NCBI GenBank assembly: GCA_008711295.1
Contig: VUYV01000035.1
Span: 5,920,397-5,984,396 of the forward strand
Length of the DNA stretch: 64,000 nt
Source: Anarhynchus alexandrinus
Lineage: Eukaryota; Chordata; Aves; Charadriiformes; Charadriidae
Reading direction: 5' to 3'
Shown here: positions 39,434 to 53,997 of the stretch, piece by piece
How the letters are laid out: the number at the start of each line of letters is the position of its first letter
How positions within the stretch are numbered: position 1 is the stretch's first letter
Notes under the pieces: model-generated
The model's database searches: none
What the model was told of the DNA's origin: nothing
What the model saw: the letters and a program-made list of their open reading frames with translations, nothing else
Made by a program: the position numbers and the translations under genes

Positions 39434-41539
39434 CTTTCCAGCCTCTAGGAGAAGGTCCACATTTGATAACTGCTTGGGTGAGATATGAGTGCTTTTCTCT
39501 CCAGCAGTGCAGACCTGGGTTTTGTTGCAGCAGTCGCCTGCATTGGCACAGAGCGAGAGCTGTGCATAGGGGAGGTGGGGCAGCAGAAAAGCAAATGCTA
39601 ACAATTGCCATCAAGTAACAGCTTTCTATTTAAAAAGCAATGGTTTGTTTGTTAATCAACAGGTCCATTAACATGGAGCAAATGCCTCTCTAATGGACAC
39701 CCACAGGATCACAGGCTGAACTATTTGTGTGTGGCATCTTTTGATTGATTCACCCTAAAGATCATCAAGTAAATGAGAGAGGATGTAATATTTCTGCAGG
39801 AAGCGTTCCACAGCGGATACATTGATTGCAACACTCAGCCAGCTGCTGTGAGCCAGTCTCTTCTTAAAGAGACTTCATATTTGGTTCTCTGATTAAATAT
39901 TTCAAAACTGAGAACAAATCAGGAACGTTGGCTTCACTGTGCCAGGCACTCTCCCCAGTACACTGCCAAGGGGGATCACACAAGTGGCCAATGTCCAACC
40001 TGCTCCCTTTCTTCCTGCCCTCGAGGCTCACGATACCGTCCCCTCGCTCCTTGCCCGGCCGCACAGATCACTGCCACTCCACTGCCTGGCTTCTTTCTGC
40101 TGCCGCTAAATCCTTCACCCAAGCCAAGGGAGCCTGCTTGGTGCCACAAGAGGAACACAGATCTGTTGACTCATTTATTCAACTCCCACCTGCAGCTAAA
40201 GCTGCAAAATCACAGTCCAGTTTGCCTGCCAGTGACTCTCCGACTCCTGCTCTGTCACCACAAATAATCCGTTTTTAATCAAATGCCCAGCGAATGCCCA
40301 ATGGGACAGGACAGGCAAGGCTGAGAATGAGGAATACCCTGAGAACAAAGGAAGAAAGTCCAGGACCCATAAGGAAAATAGCAATGAAAGCATCAGCTGA
40401 ATAATTTGCCACACCAGCACTCCCAGCTGGCAGAGATGGTCTCAGAGCCAGAGCTAAGCGCCTGCTGCAATCTTCAGTTTGCAAAAGCAGGTTCTTTTTC
40501 CCACAGCCCAAACACTGGGCTGCCACCTCCTTTATGAGCTGCTGAAAAAACACCCTCCTCTGAACCAGCCCTGCAAAAACACAGTGACACTTCCAGTCCC
40601 TGAGCAAACCCTGCCACCGCTCACCAAGCCACAAGCCGTGGAGCTGTTGAAGCCACCCCGAAGGAGACCAGCGGGACCAGGAGACCCAGGCTGTTGCCAC
40701 CACTGCTGAAATGACAGGCTTATTTCACATGCAACCCTCTGGAGATAAGCTCCATCAAGAGGGCATCCAGCCCGCTGGAATAATGACTCCATGAGACAAA
40801 TCAGAGGTGCCAGCAGCTACAAATGAGGGCCTTTCTCTGCTGTAGCTTCCATCCTTTCTCCCCTTCAGTACCGGCAGGAAAAAATTAAATAAATAAAAAG
40901 AACCTGCAGGTCCCATTCAGGCTGAACTATGTGTGCCATCGCAGCCTCACAGCCAGGCAACAAGGTAAGAGCTGTGGGTATAAGCTTGGCCATGGATGCT
41001 GGGCTCCTGCCCCCACTTCCTTTCTTTTCAAAGAAAAAAAAAAATCGAGTTTGTATCGACTACTGAGAAAACGAGACAACATTATACAGGACACGACCCT
41101 CCGCAATCAAATTAGGTCATTGCAATACTGTAACCAGCATGGAATATGTAGCCCTGATAGCATATAGGTTCAAGGAGAATTATTTTTATGCAGCAAACAT
41201 TAAAAGACAAAAGGAAAATGAATCATATCAGGACATCAAGCAAAACCAGAGTGTGAGATAAGTTTGGAGTGGCAGGAACAAGCAGCACTCCTGTCTCGGG
41301 GCTTCCCTCCTAAGCCCTTCCTCAATCCCCATTCACATGGGCCTGACACTTCTCAGAGCTGGCCATTAAAAACACCGCAAGTGCTAGGAAATATCTTTGC
41401 CACTTCCTGCACAGCTTCCTCCCTTCCCCATCCCCAGAACTCTGATGGTTTCCAAAAGAGCAAAGCCACTACTCATACAGCAGGTTTCCAGCCGTGGCCC
41501 TCACTGTGTCAGCAAAATACCCAATGGAGACACACTCAA

Positions 41540-42625
41540 GGTGGTGATTTCAGGAGTGCTGAGATCTGTTTAGATAGGGGACTTAACATCCTCCTTTTGC
41601 TGTAAGTCACCACTTCTGTGTCTATATATACATTGCACACAGATCATCAGAAAATAAAACCCAATGCGCGGTCCAGCTGTGTGGACTTTTGCCATCGTGA
41701 TTTGGCACTCAGCTCTCCTCCCGTCTCCCTCCCCCAGCTCACATCTCTCAAACATCTCCTGTCCATGCTCTCTTCCTCCACGTACCCCTACACAGGTCAC
41801 CCCTCCATCCCAGCTCTCTCATACCCTCTCTTGAGTGGTTGGTCTCCCATAGGAAAGCCTTTATCACCCAACTGCCAAGCGATCACGAGCAGAGACAAAT
41901 CCATGAAGCTGCTTCAACCCAAACATCCCCCTAAAAGAGGGGAGGGAGGTCTCCAGTGGTCCAGGCGTACATGTTGGTAGGTATTTGTGGTGATGTGGAG
42001 GCCACCACGTGTCTCTGGAAAGGGGAGGGTGGGTTAGCACTAGGTGTAGCAGTGCTGTTCATTGGTATACTGGGACTGTGAGGATCTAGATGCGGAGCGT
42101 GTGGTCTGCGTGAGCTGGGAGGTGACTACTGCCACCCCAGGCAGGTCAAAACCCAGCTCAGCACAACTGCCCTAGCGCCTGTTTCACCCTATCAAGCAGA
42201 GGAACGTGCACCCAATATGTTCCTCCTGCTACCTGCAGGAAGGAGGACACAGACCTTCCTAAAACCTACGATTTCCATAGCAGTCCATGGCAGCAGTTTC
42301 CCAACTGCATAATGAGTACATTAACTTTAGCTAAACTGATTCTCCAGAGATGAAGAGATGGAAAAGAATAATCAAAGCAAACTGTGATAGAGTTTTTGAT
42401 TAAGCAGCTGATGATCAATAAAAGTTATCTGCAGGGCACAGAGTGTTAATGAGCTACCATTCCTGTAGCAACGAAACACCTGAGCCCGTGCTCCCCGCTC
42501 AACGCAGCCCACAGAGGTCTGCAGGACCTGCTCCTCCAGGACTGACAACGCGAGAACATGGGCCACCGAGTCCATAGGTCTCCCCTGCCCTCATTCCTGT
42601 TAAAAGGGCGACGGTGGAAGAAGGA
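41540..42625. repeat. Exact tandem duplication, copy 1 (1086 bp)
   Basis: This segment, from GGTGGTGATTTCAGGAG to GGTGGAAGAAGGA, recurs at an offset of 1087 bases with no difference seen. It is separated from the second copy by a single N at 42626. Zero divergence together with a one-base gap at the junction suggests two overlapping contig ends that were not merged. There is no gene in the unit; both copies carry identical spurious open frames. Confidence 0.95.
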
Positions 42626-42626
42626 N

Positions 42627-43712
42627 GGTGGTGATTTCAGGAGTGCTGAGATCTGTTTAGATAGGGGACTTAACATCCTCCTTTTGCTGTAAGTCACCAC
42701 TTCTGTGTCTATATATACATTGCACACAGATCATCAGAAAATAAAACCCAATGCGCGGTCCAGCTGTGTGGACTTTTGCCATCGTGATTTGGCACTCAGC
42801 TCTCCTCCCGTCTCCCTCCCCCAGCTCACATCTCTCAAACATCTCCTGTCCATGCTCTCTTCCTCCACGTACCCCTACACAGGTCACCCCTCCATCCCAG
42901 CTCTCTCATACCCTCTCTTGAGTGGTTGGTCTCCCATAGGAAAGCCTTTATCACCCAACTGCCAAGCGATCACGAGCAGAGACAAATCCATGAAGCTGCT
43001 TCAACCCAAACATCCCCCTAAAAGAGGGGAGGGAGGTCTCCAGTGGTCCAGGCGTACATGTTGGTAGGTATTTGTGGTGATGTGGAGGCCACCACGTGTC
43101 TCTGGAAAGGGGAGGGTGGGTTAGCACTAGGTGTAGCAGTGCTGTTCATTGGTATACTGGGACTGTGAGGATCTAGATGCGGAGCGTGTGGTCTGCGTGA
43201 GCTGGGAGGTGACTACTGCCACCCCAGGCAGGTCAAAACCCAGCTCAGCACAACTGCCCTAGCGCCTGTTTCACCCTATCAAGCAGAGGAACGTGCACCC
43301 AATATGTTCCTCCTGCTACCTGCAGGAAGGAGGACACAGACCTTCCTAAAACCTACGATTTCCATAGCAGTCCATGGCAGCAGTTTCCCAACTGCATAAT
43401 GAGTACATTAACTTTAGCTAAACTGATTCTCCAGAGATGAAGAGATGGAAAAGAATAATCAAAGCAAACTGTGATAGAGTTTTTGATTAAGCAGCTGATG
43501 ATCAATAAAAGTTATCTGCAGGGCACAGAGTGTTAATGAGCTACCATTCCTGTAGCAACGAAACACCTGAGCCCGTGCTCCCCGCTCAACGCAGCCCACA
43601 GAGGTCTGCAGGACCTGCTCCTCCAGGACTGACAACGCGAGAACATGGGCCACCGAGTCCATAGGTCTCCCCTGCCCTCATTCCTGTTAAAAGGGCGACG
43701 GTGGAAGAAGGA
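42627..43712. repeat. Exact tandem duplication, copy 2 (1086 bp)
   Basis: This is identical to 41540-42625 by line-by-line comparison. After 43712 the sequence continues into unique intron (AAAGAAATAACC). If the duplication is false, the intron is 1087 bases shorter than shown. Confidence 0.95.
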
Positions 43713-44909
43713 AAAGAAATAACCTTAAAGAGGAACGAAAAAGGTTAACAGCCTGATTCGAGGCTCAAGATGCTGTTGCGGGGAGGGGGAAATTAAATTG
43801 GAAAGGCATTCACAACCTTCTCGGACAGCTCTATTAATTTAAAGAGGCTACCCAGCTCCACAGCTGTAACATCGGTACCCAGCACACCTACAGCAGGGAG
43901 CAAGAAGGACCAGCCAGGAGGGCTACCAGCTCTCTGCAAACGGGGTTGCAAGGCACAAAATGACCCACAGCACATCCTGCAATTGCTATCCCGTCATCCC
44001 TTGCCCCACAGCAAACCCCCTGCAAAGAAGTATCAGGTATTAAATCTTAATATTTATTAATATCTTAAACTCATCCCCGAAGATTCTAAGGCATTAAAGA
44101 GCGGACTTTATAGAGGATTTCTCACAATAATGAAGCCACCTGTTTAACAGCAAGGCTGCACAAGGGTTTCAGAGAGCAAGTGGAAAGGAGAGCTTCAAAT
44201 TAAAGCTACAGAAAAGAGACAAGACTCACATCAGCAAAGACATAGAATATCATTACCTCCGCCTGAATTCAGCTATTTCACGACAATCCCACCCCACCCC
44301 ATCTCTGGAATTTGCCCAGAATTTATTTTTAACACAGCCCACAGTGTGAACGTTTGTGGTGGGATTCGTATGAATTCATGCTGATCTCTGACTCTGAGCT
44401 AGCCTCACCCTGCCTGCGCCAATAGCCAGGACCACCAAGAGAATGGACAGCACAACATCCCCCATTCTGAACAAGGTATTTACCACGGGACAGACCCAAA
44501 GCATCCTATCTCCTTCCACGTGTAGGAAGGAAGCTTTGGGCGGCCACCTCAGATGGAGCGTCACCTACTGTCCGAGGGTAACTACCTTGTCCTACAGCAT
44601 AAGACGCGAGAAGCAGGGCCCTAAAGTAGGCTTAAAACGACCTTTCAAAATCATGGAGCCCTTTGCCAAGCTCTTTATTTCTTTTGGGGTTTGGATTGTG
44701 AGCAATGGGGTAGAGCAGAAGTTGTGGCCCATCTGAGAAAAGACTTGAAGACTGGGCTGCAACTTGCTGATATATCAAGACCTCAGGTATGGCTTGAAGC
44801 ATGAGGTCCTTTGCTTTGGTATACACCTAATGGCCATCATCTCCCCTTGCTCAATGCTCCACATCAATTAGAGTGTAGAGATGTAAAATGACTGATACTT
44901 TTAATACAA

Positions 44910-44947
44910 AGGGCCTGTCATTTATTTATTAGCTGGCGACAGGCCCT
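44910..44947. other. Perfect 10-bp inverted repeat (hairpin) in AT-rich block
   Basis: AGGGCCTGTC (44910-44919) and GACAGGCCCT (44938-44947) are exact reverse complements separated by 18 AT-rich nucleotides. The surrounding bases (about 44870-45060) are AT-rich with TAAT and ATTA cores, and look like conserved non-coding sequence. The stem could be a cruciform, an RNA hairpin in the intron, or paired binding half-sites; function is unknown. Confidence 0.7.
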
Positions 44948-47900
44948 GCAGTCCGGGATGGATGCATTATAAATCAGCTGCATTTCTAACCATTAAAAAT
45001 TCATCCAATTCATAATGTAGGACGCCCGTAATTTCCTTATTAGTGTTGAGTGTGAAGGATTTTTCTTTCTCCTCCCTGGGTTTTACTTTGCTTCTTTGCT
45101 TTCCCAAAGATCTTGCTCATTTGAGGATTAACTTAGCTTAATCCTGCAAGAGGGAGGTGGAGGGGTGGGAAGGGCTGGGGGAAGGGAGACAAGGGCTGAA
45201 GTCATTTTGCTCCAGTCTTTTCTTCTAATTGCAAATTTGCCATATATACTTAGGAGACTTAGCTGCCTTGTCTCCTAGTCACACTTATGGGAGCCAAAGA
45301 AACTGCTTGCCCTGAATTTAAGAGACGCTTGTAGGGAAAAACAATATAAATAGATCCCATTTCCCTTGCAAAGTGGAAAAAAAAAGGAGGTATGGTGGTG
45401 GGACAAGGAAGGATGATGTAAAACCTGTTAAAATGTATTACCAAGATAAAAACAGGTGTCCAAACACTATAAAACAGTACATTTCAAATAGATCAACCAT
45501 AAATATATTTTATATATAAAAATAGGCAGGTAGACTCAGTGCTCCAATTCACTATGGAAAAATAGGTTAGTAGGGCTGAAAGAAAGGTGAGACATTTCTG
45601 CAGACTCACAACCATGACAGAGAACCGCAGGTATTGCTGCGACATCAGCAACAAATGGGAACTTGGAACTAACATCAGGAAAAGCTGAGTCTACATGAAG
45701 CCGTAAGTCATTGCTTAGTTTGAGTACGCATCCCGTATTGACCAGGCTTAGCTGCAGATGGCAGGACAGCCCGGTTGTTGATGTGCATACAGAAATGTTT
45801 ATGCTTTCGCTGAGTCTGTTTGTTCCTGTCTCTTAAACAGATCTATGCAGGTAGGGGCAGGGAGAGGGGGCCTGAAAAACAGATTCAAGCAGGGTTCAGC
45901 ATTAGGTAACTTGCAGTCTGTTTAGGAACGAGCGTGCAGGAATCTAAAAATGGATTATGCAGTAAACCCTGCCTTAATGGGAGACAAGCCCGGGCACCGA
46001 GAGCAATCCTTACATGCTGAGAATTCAATGTACTTTTCGCCTTGAGACACTTGCATACAAATCTCACATCAGCTACAACGTGGAAATGGGTTTGCTGAGT
46101 TCTCAGCCAGGTCTCTTCACTTCAGTAAATCACACCGAGTTCAACAAGGTTAGTGCTTTATGCTTAACTGTGGTGCAAGCCAGCTGCTTTCAGGTCAGGG
46201 TTTCAGGAGCACACCAGCAGAGGTGGTGCTTCCATTAGCAGCAGCATTGTCCTCCATCCCATCAACCCCACTGGCGGTGAACCCACTCCCTGTCCGCAAC
46301 CACAACCGACGAGAGCAAGACAGCCAGAAGGATCCCGAGGTGGACTGGAAGCGTTCAGCAACTAAGAATGACAATTTCTGTGTTTTTGTTATATTATACA
46401 TGAAGCAGAGAGCAGTGCTGCTCTGCCTGCCCATGCCACCGGGAGGCATGAGCCATCACTGCCTATGAACACCATCTCCCCAGAGCCAGCCATCCCACTA
46501 GGCTGGGACACAAAAGTCCCCTTTGATACGGGAAGGTCTTTAGGCAGAATATCTTTTAATGTGGGTCTTTCCCCAGCTTTCAGGACTGCATGGGGTATTT
46601 TGGGCTGTCTACCCCAAAAGCAGCACTCAAGGAAGGTTGGGTTTTTTTTTTTAACCTCTACTGACATACAGCTTCTCTGCTAGTTCCTGGGCTATACTTC
46701 TTGTCCCACAGGGCTGCACTGCTAATAATGTTCCTGCTGTGTGTGCAGTCGTGCAAAACTGCTCCAACTCCTAAACAATAGCAGCTATATTTAATTAGGA
46801 ATCGTGATTTAACCAGCCAGCAAACAAACAATGAGAGCCTGCAATCTTCTAACCAGAGAGACAGCTCCTGTCTGACCACGATGAGCCCCCACGCACTTCT
46901 GAGAACAAGATTTTAAATCTGAAAACTGGACCGGTGAGACTAAAAATGTCACAACATAATGCCCTTGTGAACTCTGGGAGCGCCCCACGTCTTTAGGGGT
47001 ACCCCACAGCCAGGTACCACATGCACATCTCCCTGGTCTCTGGCAGGCAGAGGTACCCCAGCCTCCAGACACTTTCCCAAGAGCCAAGCATTATAAATCA
47101 CAGTAAACTAATTAAAAAGCAAGACAAATGTTTAACTGATGGCCAAAAGAAATCAGTACCACAACTCTACTCACATGCACATACTCACACCAGCTATTTT
47201 TAAAGCGACCCACAGTAAAATTCACACCATCAATGAGCCATGAGGAGAATACTCTTGAACCCCCTTTGTTACCCCTGACACCAGGGCTGCCCCAGTTTGC
47301 AATAGCCTCAGGTCACACGCTGTGTTGCTGCCTCTTGTCTTGCAGGGACGAAGCCCCAGGCAGGAGGAACATGTGCTGATGAACAGAGTCCTCCTTTCTC
47401 TGGCACAGACACTTCCTTCAGGTTTAAGAGCACCATGGGGTCAAGAGCACTACAAGCTCAACTGGAGAGGGAGAAGCACAGCTACCTGGGCATGCAGCCA
47501 ATAGCGTAGGGAATAAAAACCTGCTTTATCCCCATTTCATCTCACTCCTCTTCTCTCACCCTGCTACAATGAGTCTTGACTCATGCCAGACCATGGGTGA
47601 AAAGCACGCCAGTGCTGCCAAGCTCTGAACACCCACTAGAAACTGGTCAGGAGCATCATGGCATCCCTGGGTTTGCCAAGGAAAGGCAGAGCTGTGAGGG
47701 CACTCAGCAGAAATCCATGTGTGCTTCAGCAGCATCAGTTGTGAGGCGGAGGTGATCGGTGCGTAGGTGTCCCCGTGCAGGAAGCTGAGCCATGAGGAAT
47801 GAAGAAGAGCTGATTCAGCAAGTGGTTTATACCATGCCCATCCCACGGTGTGTGGATCAGTGGCTGAGGAACACGTGCCCACATACGCAGGGATGGTGGT

Positions 47901-50229
47901 GTGCGCATAGGGGCCAGGGGATGCTGCAGGAGCAGTGGGAGGGTGTGTGATCCCCTCTATGAGATGAGCAGGCAGCTGGATGCAAGATAGAGTGCACGTA
48001 CATATCCTCCATGAGATGGTTCATGTCTTGGGCAGTCCAGTCCGACCCATTTGATGCAGCGATGGCTGCCAGGCAAGCAGCTTGCTGTGCTAGAACCACT
48101 CCAAATCCAGGAGGAAACCAGCTCAGGACCTCCCCTCACCTGCCTTGTTAAGTGCTTGACAGTTCACACACCATGGGGCTCCCTTTCCAAAACCACCCTA
48201 GATGAGCCAACCCTGCTTGCTGACCCCACAGACACTGGGATTAAACAGTCCGGAGGAGATGCTTCCAGGCTGGAGGAGCAGGCATAGTTTTGGATAAGAA
48301 AATACGTCCCTGTCCGCTCCTTGATGCCTGTACACAGGAGTATTTCCATCACCAGGGCAGCCTCTCTGGAGGCAGGTCAACATTAGCAGCCCAAAGCTAC
48401 GTTCTGCTTGATTTAAGGGTTTCTCTTCCGAATGGACCCTCCATCACCAGGAAGGTCCCTACCCGACACACCGTCCCCCACCACAGCTGTGCTGCCAGCA
48501 TTGCTGTCCTGCATTGGGGCTGGAGCCTGCTCAGCCTCCTTTGGTCTCAGGTGTTGCTACAGATTATCTTCAGTAAACACACGTTACAGTAAAACAGAGA
48601 TAGAATCTAAAACCCAAGCAGCTGCAGGAGTTGATCACCTTGTGTGCAAACCAAGTCGGGCACACATCGCACCCGGAGCAAGGCATGGCTGCGCTGCTGT
48701 TGTAGCGGCTCCTTCCAGAGCAGGCAGGGGCCAGGCAGGGCCACGTGTCCCATCCTCCCGCGCTGCTTTTCCTTCTCTTAATACAACCACGCAGACAGCA
48801 CCTGCAGAGCTGGCTGAGGGGTAAGGCATAGGCAACAGATTTTGCCAGCGTTTGCAAAACAGCCTAAAAAGCCCTCATTTCTCTAGCAGCACCATGGCAG
48901 GAAGGTCTGAAGGTTGACTTGCTGAGCAGGAGGTTGCAAGTCAAAGTACAGGGGCAATAGGTGGGATGGGCACTCCACCTCTGCAAACACAGGTTGGACT
49001 TCTGAGTTTTGGAAAATGTGGATGTTTCTTCCATTTGCTCTTTCAGAGCTGGATGAAATGACACAGAGCATAAAATAGCCACAGGTAAGAAACACCATCT
49101 GAGAGGGCTGGGAAGAGCTGAGCAGGTTGGATCAAGTCCCACTGGCCATGGGATCTCTCCTGTTAGTCAGATGTTGCAGCCCGGGCGCGGGGACGAGAAG
49201 GTGGTGCTGGACACAAGGTTAGTTCAATTCTGCTCTGGCAGGGGACAGAAGCAGTAATTTTGGTTGCTCACACTTTTCTTCAGATACTTGCAACATCTGC
49301 TCTGGAAGCAGCCAGCCAGAGCCTGTGGGGTTTCTTCAACATCTGAATCTCTAGCAGGACGTTCACGCCAGCACTTGGAGCTCAGAGCAGTTCCTATGAG
49401 AGGCAACCGCAAACCAGAAGGAAGGGAAATTTGGAGACAGAAGGTCATTGCAGACACCCTCCGTGCCTTCCACCTGCTAGCAGCTGAGCATTGAGGTCAG
49501 GGCTTTTCCACAGCCCCAAGACACAAACCCAGGCTTTGCTAGGACAAATGAGGAGACACAGAACAGAGTAGCAAAACACACATAAATGAGTATATAGCTA
49601 CTCATAGGTCCTCGTTAATCCCCTAAAAGTATTTTATATGGGTTGACTGAAAAGGACAAGACCATAAGACAGTGAGGAGCCCCAGTGCAGAAGAGTCTCG
49701 TCCCACAAGTACCTCCTTCAGAGAAGTAATGGGTGTTGGGTCCTGCTGGAGAAGAGCCTGGGGCTTTCACGTTAGAGGAGAGAAGAGAAAAAGAGAAGTC
49801 TGGAGAAACCAAAGTAACAGCAGAGACCTGTCAGGGAGAGACCTGTACAGCCTGACTCCAGGCTGGGCATCGGGCAGCAGACTGCCACTGTCACTTCACA
49901 CCGGGCTCCACATTTATATTGCATGAAAATAATATTTAACAAATCTTCTTATGTGTGTGTCTGTGAAGAACAGTTTCTTTTTTCCCCCACTACCAACAGG
50001 TTCAGTTTTCTTTTTTAGCCAAATGAAACTGCAAGCATTTATGGCTTTACTTTTATGTTGTTGTTGTTTTTGGCAAAAATGGAAACATGAACTGACCAAA
50101 AATAGAAACGCTGCACACTTTTTAGCTTCCCATGCCCAGCATGGACAAAATATATCAGGCAAACAAAAGGAATTTACAGTGTTAAGGGTAAACATCCTTC
50201 CCATTTTTGTTTTCAGGACCAATTAGACG

Positions 50230-50520
50230 CAGAGATAAGGAAATCTATTTGTTTAAAAAATATGATTTTTGAAATGACCACAATGTTCCTTTTAAACCGC
50301 ACTGAAATGCAAGATAAAGACAGGATACTGAGTGAAAGAGTGCTGATGGCGCTTTTATTGTGTGATTTGCCTTGTTTTTTTCTGAAGTACTTCTTTTTAG
50401 CCGATTACCATGTATTTACAGTTAGTGTAATTATATCTAATTACTTAATTACCATGAATACGTGTAATTACTAACTTCGAATATGTAATTATGTCAGGGC
50501 AGCCTGTAATAAATGAGGTT
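50230..50520. promoter_or_regulatory. Candidate conserved non-coding element with clustered TAATTA cores
   Basis: Between about 50400 and 50500 the core TAATT or AATTA recurs at least six times in about 70 bases (GTGTAATTATATC, CTAATTACTTAATTACC, GTGTAATTACTAAC, ATGTAATTATG), which suits homeodomain binding. No repeat family was recognised. Regulatory function is inference. Confidence 0.35.
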
Positions 50521-53500
50521 GAAAAAACCCCCTCATTAGGACTCTATGGAAGGACGGCTGCTCCACCCGTGTGGAGAATGCATCCCAGTCCCCAGACTGT
50601 GCCAGTCCTGGAAGAGGAAAACACAGGCAGCTCTGGTTGTGTCTGGCAACAACCTCCACCAAAAATCAAACCACTGGCCCCAAAAGTCTAGCTTCACAGT
50701 GCTGGTGGGAACCAAGCATCCACTGCTGGGAGGCAGACAGGGATCTGCAAAGGATCTGCCCCCCCCAGATTAATTTTCTCCATTAAGGTTTGGATTTTTT
50801 TTCTCTGATTTGTGTTGTTCTCAAGAAGACCTCTTTGGTCAGACAAGAAATAGCTATGGCATTTAAGTATAAAGCCCAAGAGATCAGATCCAAGAACTTA
50901 TCTGCATCTGATGCACTGTGCTAATAATTAATTACGACTATTAAAGTAAATCAACCTTCGAAAATGTTTCTTCTGAAACATTACCAGTCTTTCACCACAA
51001 AAATTTCCAGCTACTCATAATTACCCATTTTGCGAATTCGAACCCTGAAGATCAGTAGATGAAGCTAAGGTTAAAAGTTGCTGTCACTGCCAAGCAGCAT
51101 ATGTATGAAAACAATGTCCCACCAACAGCCTCCTGAACTTATTTCAAGCTGATGCTCCTTCTTTTCCCCACTGATGAGGAGCTATCCATTGTAACGAGCT
51201 GACTTTTCCTGCCCAGAAGGAAGGATAGCCGTTTTCTGGACACAAATGAGGGTAGGCTGGATCATGTTTTGCAATACCAAAACCCCTGACCATAGGATGG
51301 AGCCATGTGGTCCTACATCATACCCCCTCATCACATATTCTGTCCACAGTGCTTGCCACAAGTCCCGTTCTTCTCCTCTCATGTGTTTATTTCCAAATAT
51401 AGAGAGGTGCAAACTCATCACAACCTGTCGCTCCTCCTGCTGACATCTGCCAGGCAGATATGCCACTTGGTTTCTCTTCCATATACAAAAGATCATAAGA
51501 AAAAGACTATTTTAGCTTATTCTTCTGAAATTGATTTGTGGTTGGACTGTCCCCATTGCCAAGCTCTTTGTTTAACCCTCCCAGTAGGGCTGAGGACAGC
51601 TAAAATGAGGACTGGTTGCAAACCCTAGTGCTGCCCAGCGTGCCGTGGAGTTACAGCATAAAGATATGGGGAGCATCTTCTCAGACTTAATGCTTCATCA
51701 TGAGAAAAGAGGATGGTGCAGTTTCTTCCACGTCTCTTTGAGAAGCCCTCAGCCAGGAAGGGAAGGAGTACCCTGATCCAAGCTCATCCCTCCTGCTCCT
51801 ATAAATTAGGCAGTAGCAGAAAGGGGTAAGAGAACCGCACAAATCCCAGAAAGTCAGGGGCGAGAGATGGCTCCTGCGCCCTTCATCCCATCGATGGGAG
51901 AACAGCACATCCCCAGTGAGGAACACACCTCTATCTCCTTGAGGACACGCTAACAAGAAGAACCCACGAGCCAGCATTGCACAGCGGGAATGAGAGGGGC
52001 TGCAGCTCCACGGGCAGGGAGCTGCTCTCCATATTTCAGCTGCAATTCCATTATGCAGAGCTAAGTGGCTAGGAATAAACATCTGTCATCCCTGTGTGAT
52101 AAGCAATGTTTGCTAGTATAGAGGGTGACAGAAATCTATATCACATCAATGTACTATTAATACTGCATTAAGCATATAGAGTTTGCTCTCCTCATTGCAG
52201 CGCGGTAATGGGTATCGGCATGTCCTCAACACAGACAACATCCAAGAGCACAGGGATGCTTGCAGGAGGAAGGAAGGAGAAAAGCTTCATGATGGAGAGA
52301 GAAATTGCTCGCTGAAGATGTTGCTTTAGCAACAGCTCAGTGCAAAGAAGAGATGCGGGGTGCCACAGAGCACCTTTGCTCACAGCTGGGCAGCACTTCT
52401 GTGGGAAGCCGGTGCAGTGGCAGGAGGGAGATGACAGCTTGCATCAGTACAGGCTCAGCTGGGCATCAAGGCACTCCCCAGCCCAGAGGAGTTCTCCTCT
52501 ACAAGCAACAGCAAACGAAGGAATGTTTGTGTCCAAACTCTGCACACGGCGGGAAGAAAAACCCTCCAGAATGAAAACCATGGGGAGAATGGGAGCAACA
52601 AATATTCTCCAGCTCAGGTTTAAGTTGAGCAGAGCACATCAGATCAAACAAACCCCCTACAGCAAAAGCTCCCCAAACCATGGTTAATTTAAAAGGTGAA
52701 TTATGAAACTTTCCAGCCTCAAGCAAAGCCACCAGTGAAGTCAGAAGTTTTGCCCAAGTAAAGTCCTAGGGACCAAAACACAAGACACACACCAAATCCA
52801 ACCTGCCTGAGGTCCTGAAGGCTGGGTTTTGCCCCATGAATGACAAGCAAATCGAAAAAATATAAGGGCTTTCAGCCTGCCAGCATCCAGCTGTGGTTTG
52901 CCTCTTGTTAGCACCCAAAGAGAATGCCTGGGGGAAGGAGCTGGTTTCAGCCCCACTGCCTCCCAGCCCTGGGATACCTGGAGCTCCAGGGTGGCAATTT
53001 GCCATGGATTTGCAAGTGTGGCAGGTGTCACTAGTGCTGCATTTCATCCCCGTGGCACTTTCCACGGGAGAAGCAGCTCCAGATGCCCCCCCCCAAGCAA
53101 CTGTGTGAACTCTTCAGATCCTAATCAAATAGCCCCATGAAACTCTGAGGCAAAATGCTGCTGCGAGCGCCTTCCCCTGCAACCCGCCCAGCTCCCACGA
53201 GCCCCACGGGGCAAACGCTCAGAGCAAAACTCAGTCCTTTGAGGTTTAAGCTCTGCTGCTGCACAGCTGCAACAACACCCGCCTCTTGCTATGGTCAGCA
53301 TAGAGATTAAAGAAATTCGAGAGAACACAGGAGGGGAAGGAAAAAAAATAAAGCAGGGAGCCCCCCCCAACCCATCAGAGTTTGTAAATCATTTTGAGAT
53401 GAGGTGCTATAAGAAATGTAAAATATGTAATTAACGGCACGGAAAAACCACTCTAGATTCAGCTTCTCTGCTCCTGCCTAATCACTGCCTTCTTCCTCCC

Positions 53501-53917
53501 CCTCTCTACAAACAGACCAAATTTAGCACATTAAAATGAAAAGCAGAGGAAAGCCGAGCATGTTCATTGGGTACACCCCATCGCTCCGGCAAACGAAGCA
53601 CGGTGATAACAGCTCGGGCACCGGCACGCAGCACCCCGGAGGGGCTGCCCCAGGGACACCTCCGCAGGAGCAGCGGCTGCGGCTCCCCTTCCCCTGATGG
53701 CAGGAGCGGTGGCCAAGGAGCAGCATGCTCCTGCCCAGCGCTTCATGCTGAATGAGTTTCCACAGGTTGGGAGATCAGCCTCCTCCCTCTTTCCAGGGGC
53801 TGAGTTATGTCTCCTGCGCTCATGAGTCAGCAGCAGCCAAGGGGAGAGCAGAGGTGACTTCAATGCAGCAATCCCTACTTCTGGCTGGGCCACAAAGATA
53901 GCACAAGTTAGGTTCGT

Positions 53918-53932
53918 CCCCCCCCCCCCCCC

Positions 53933-53997
<65 letters not shown>

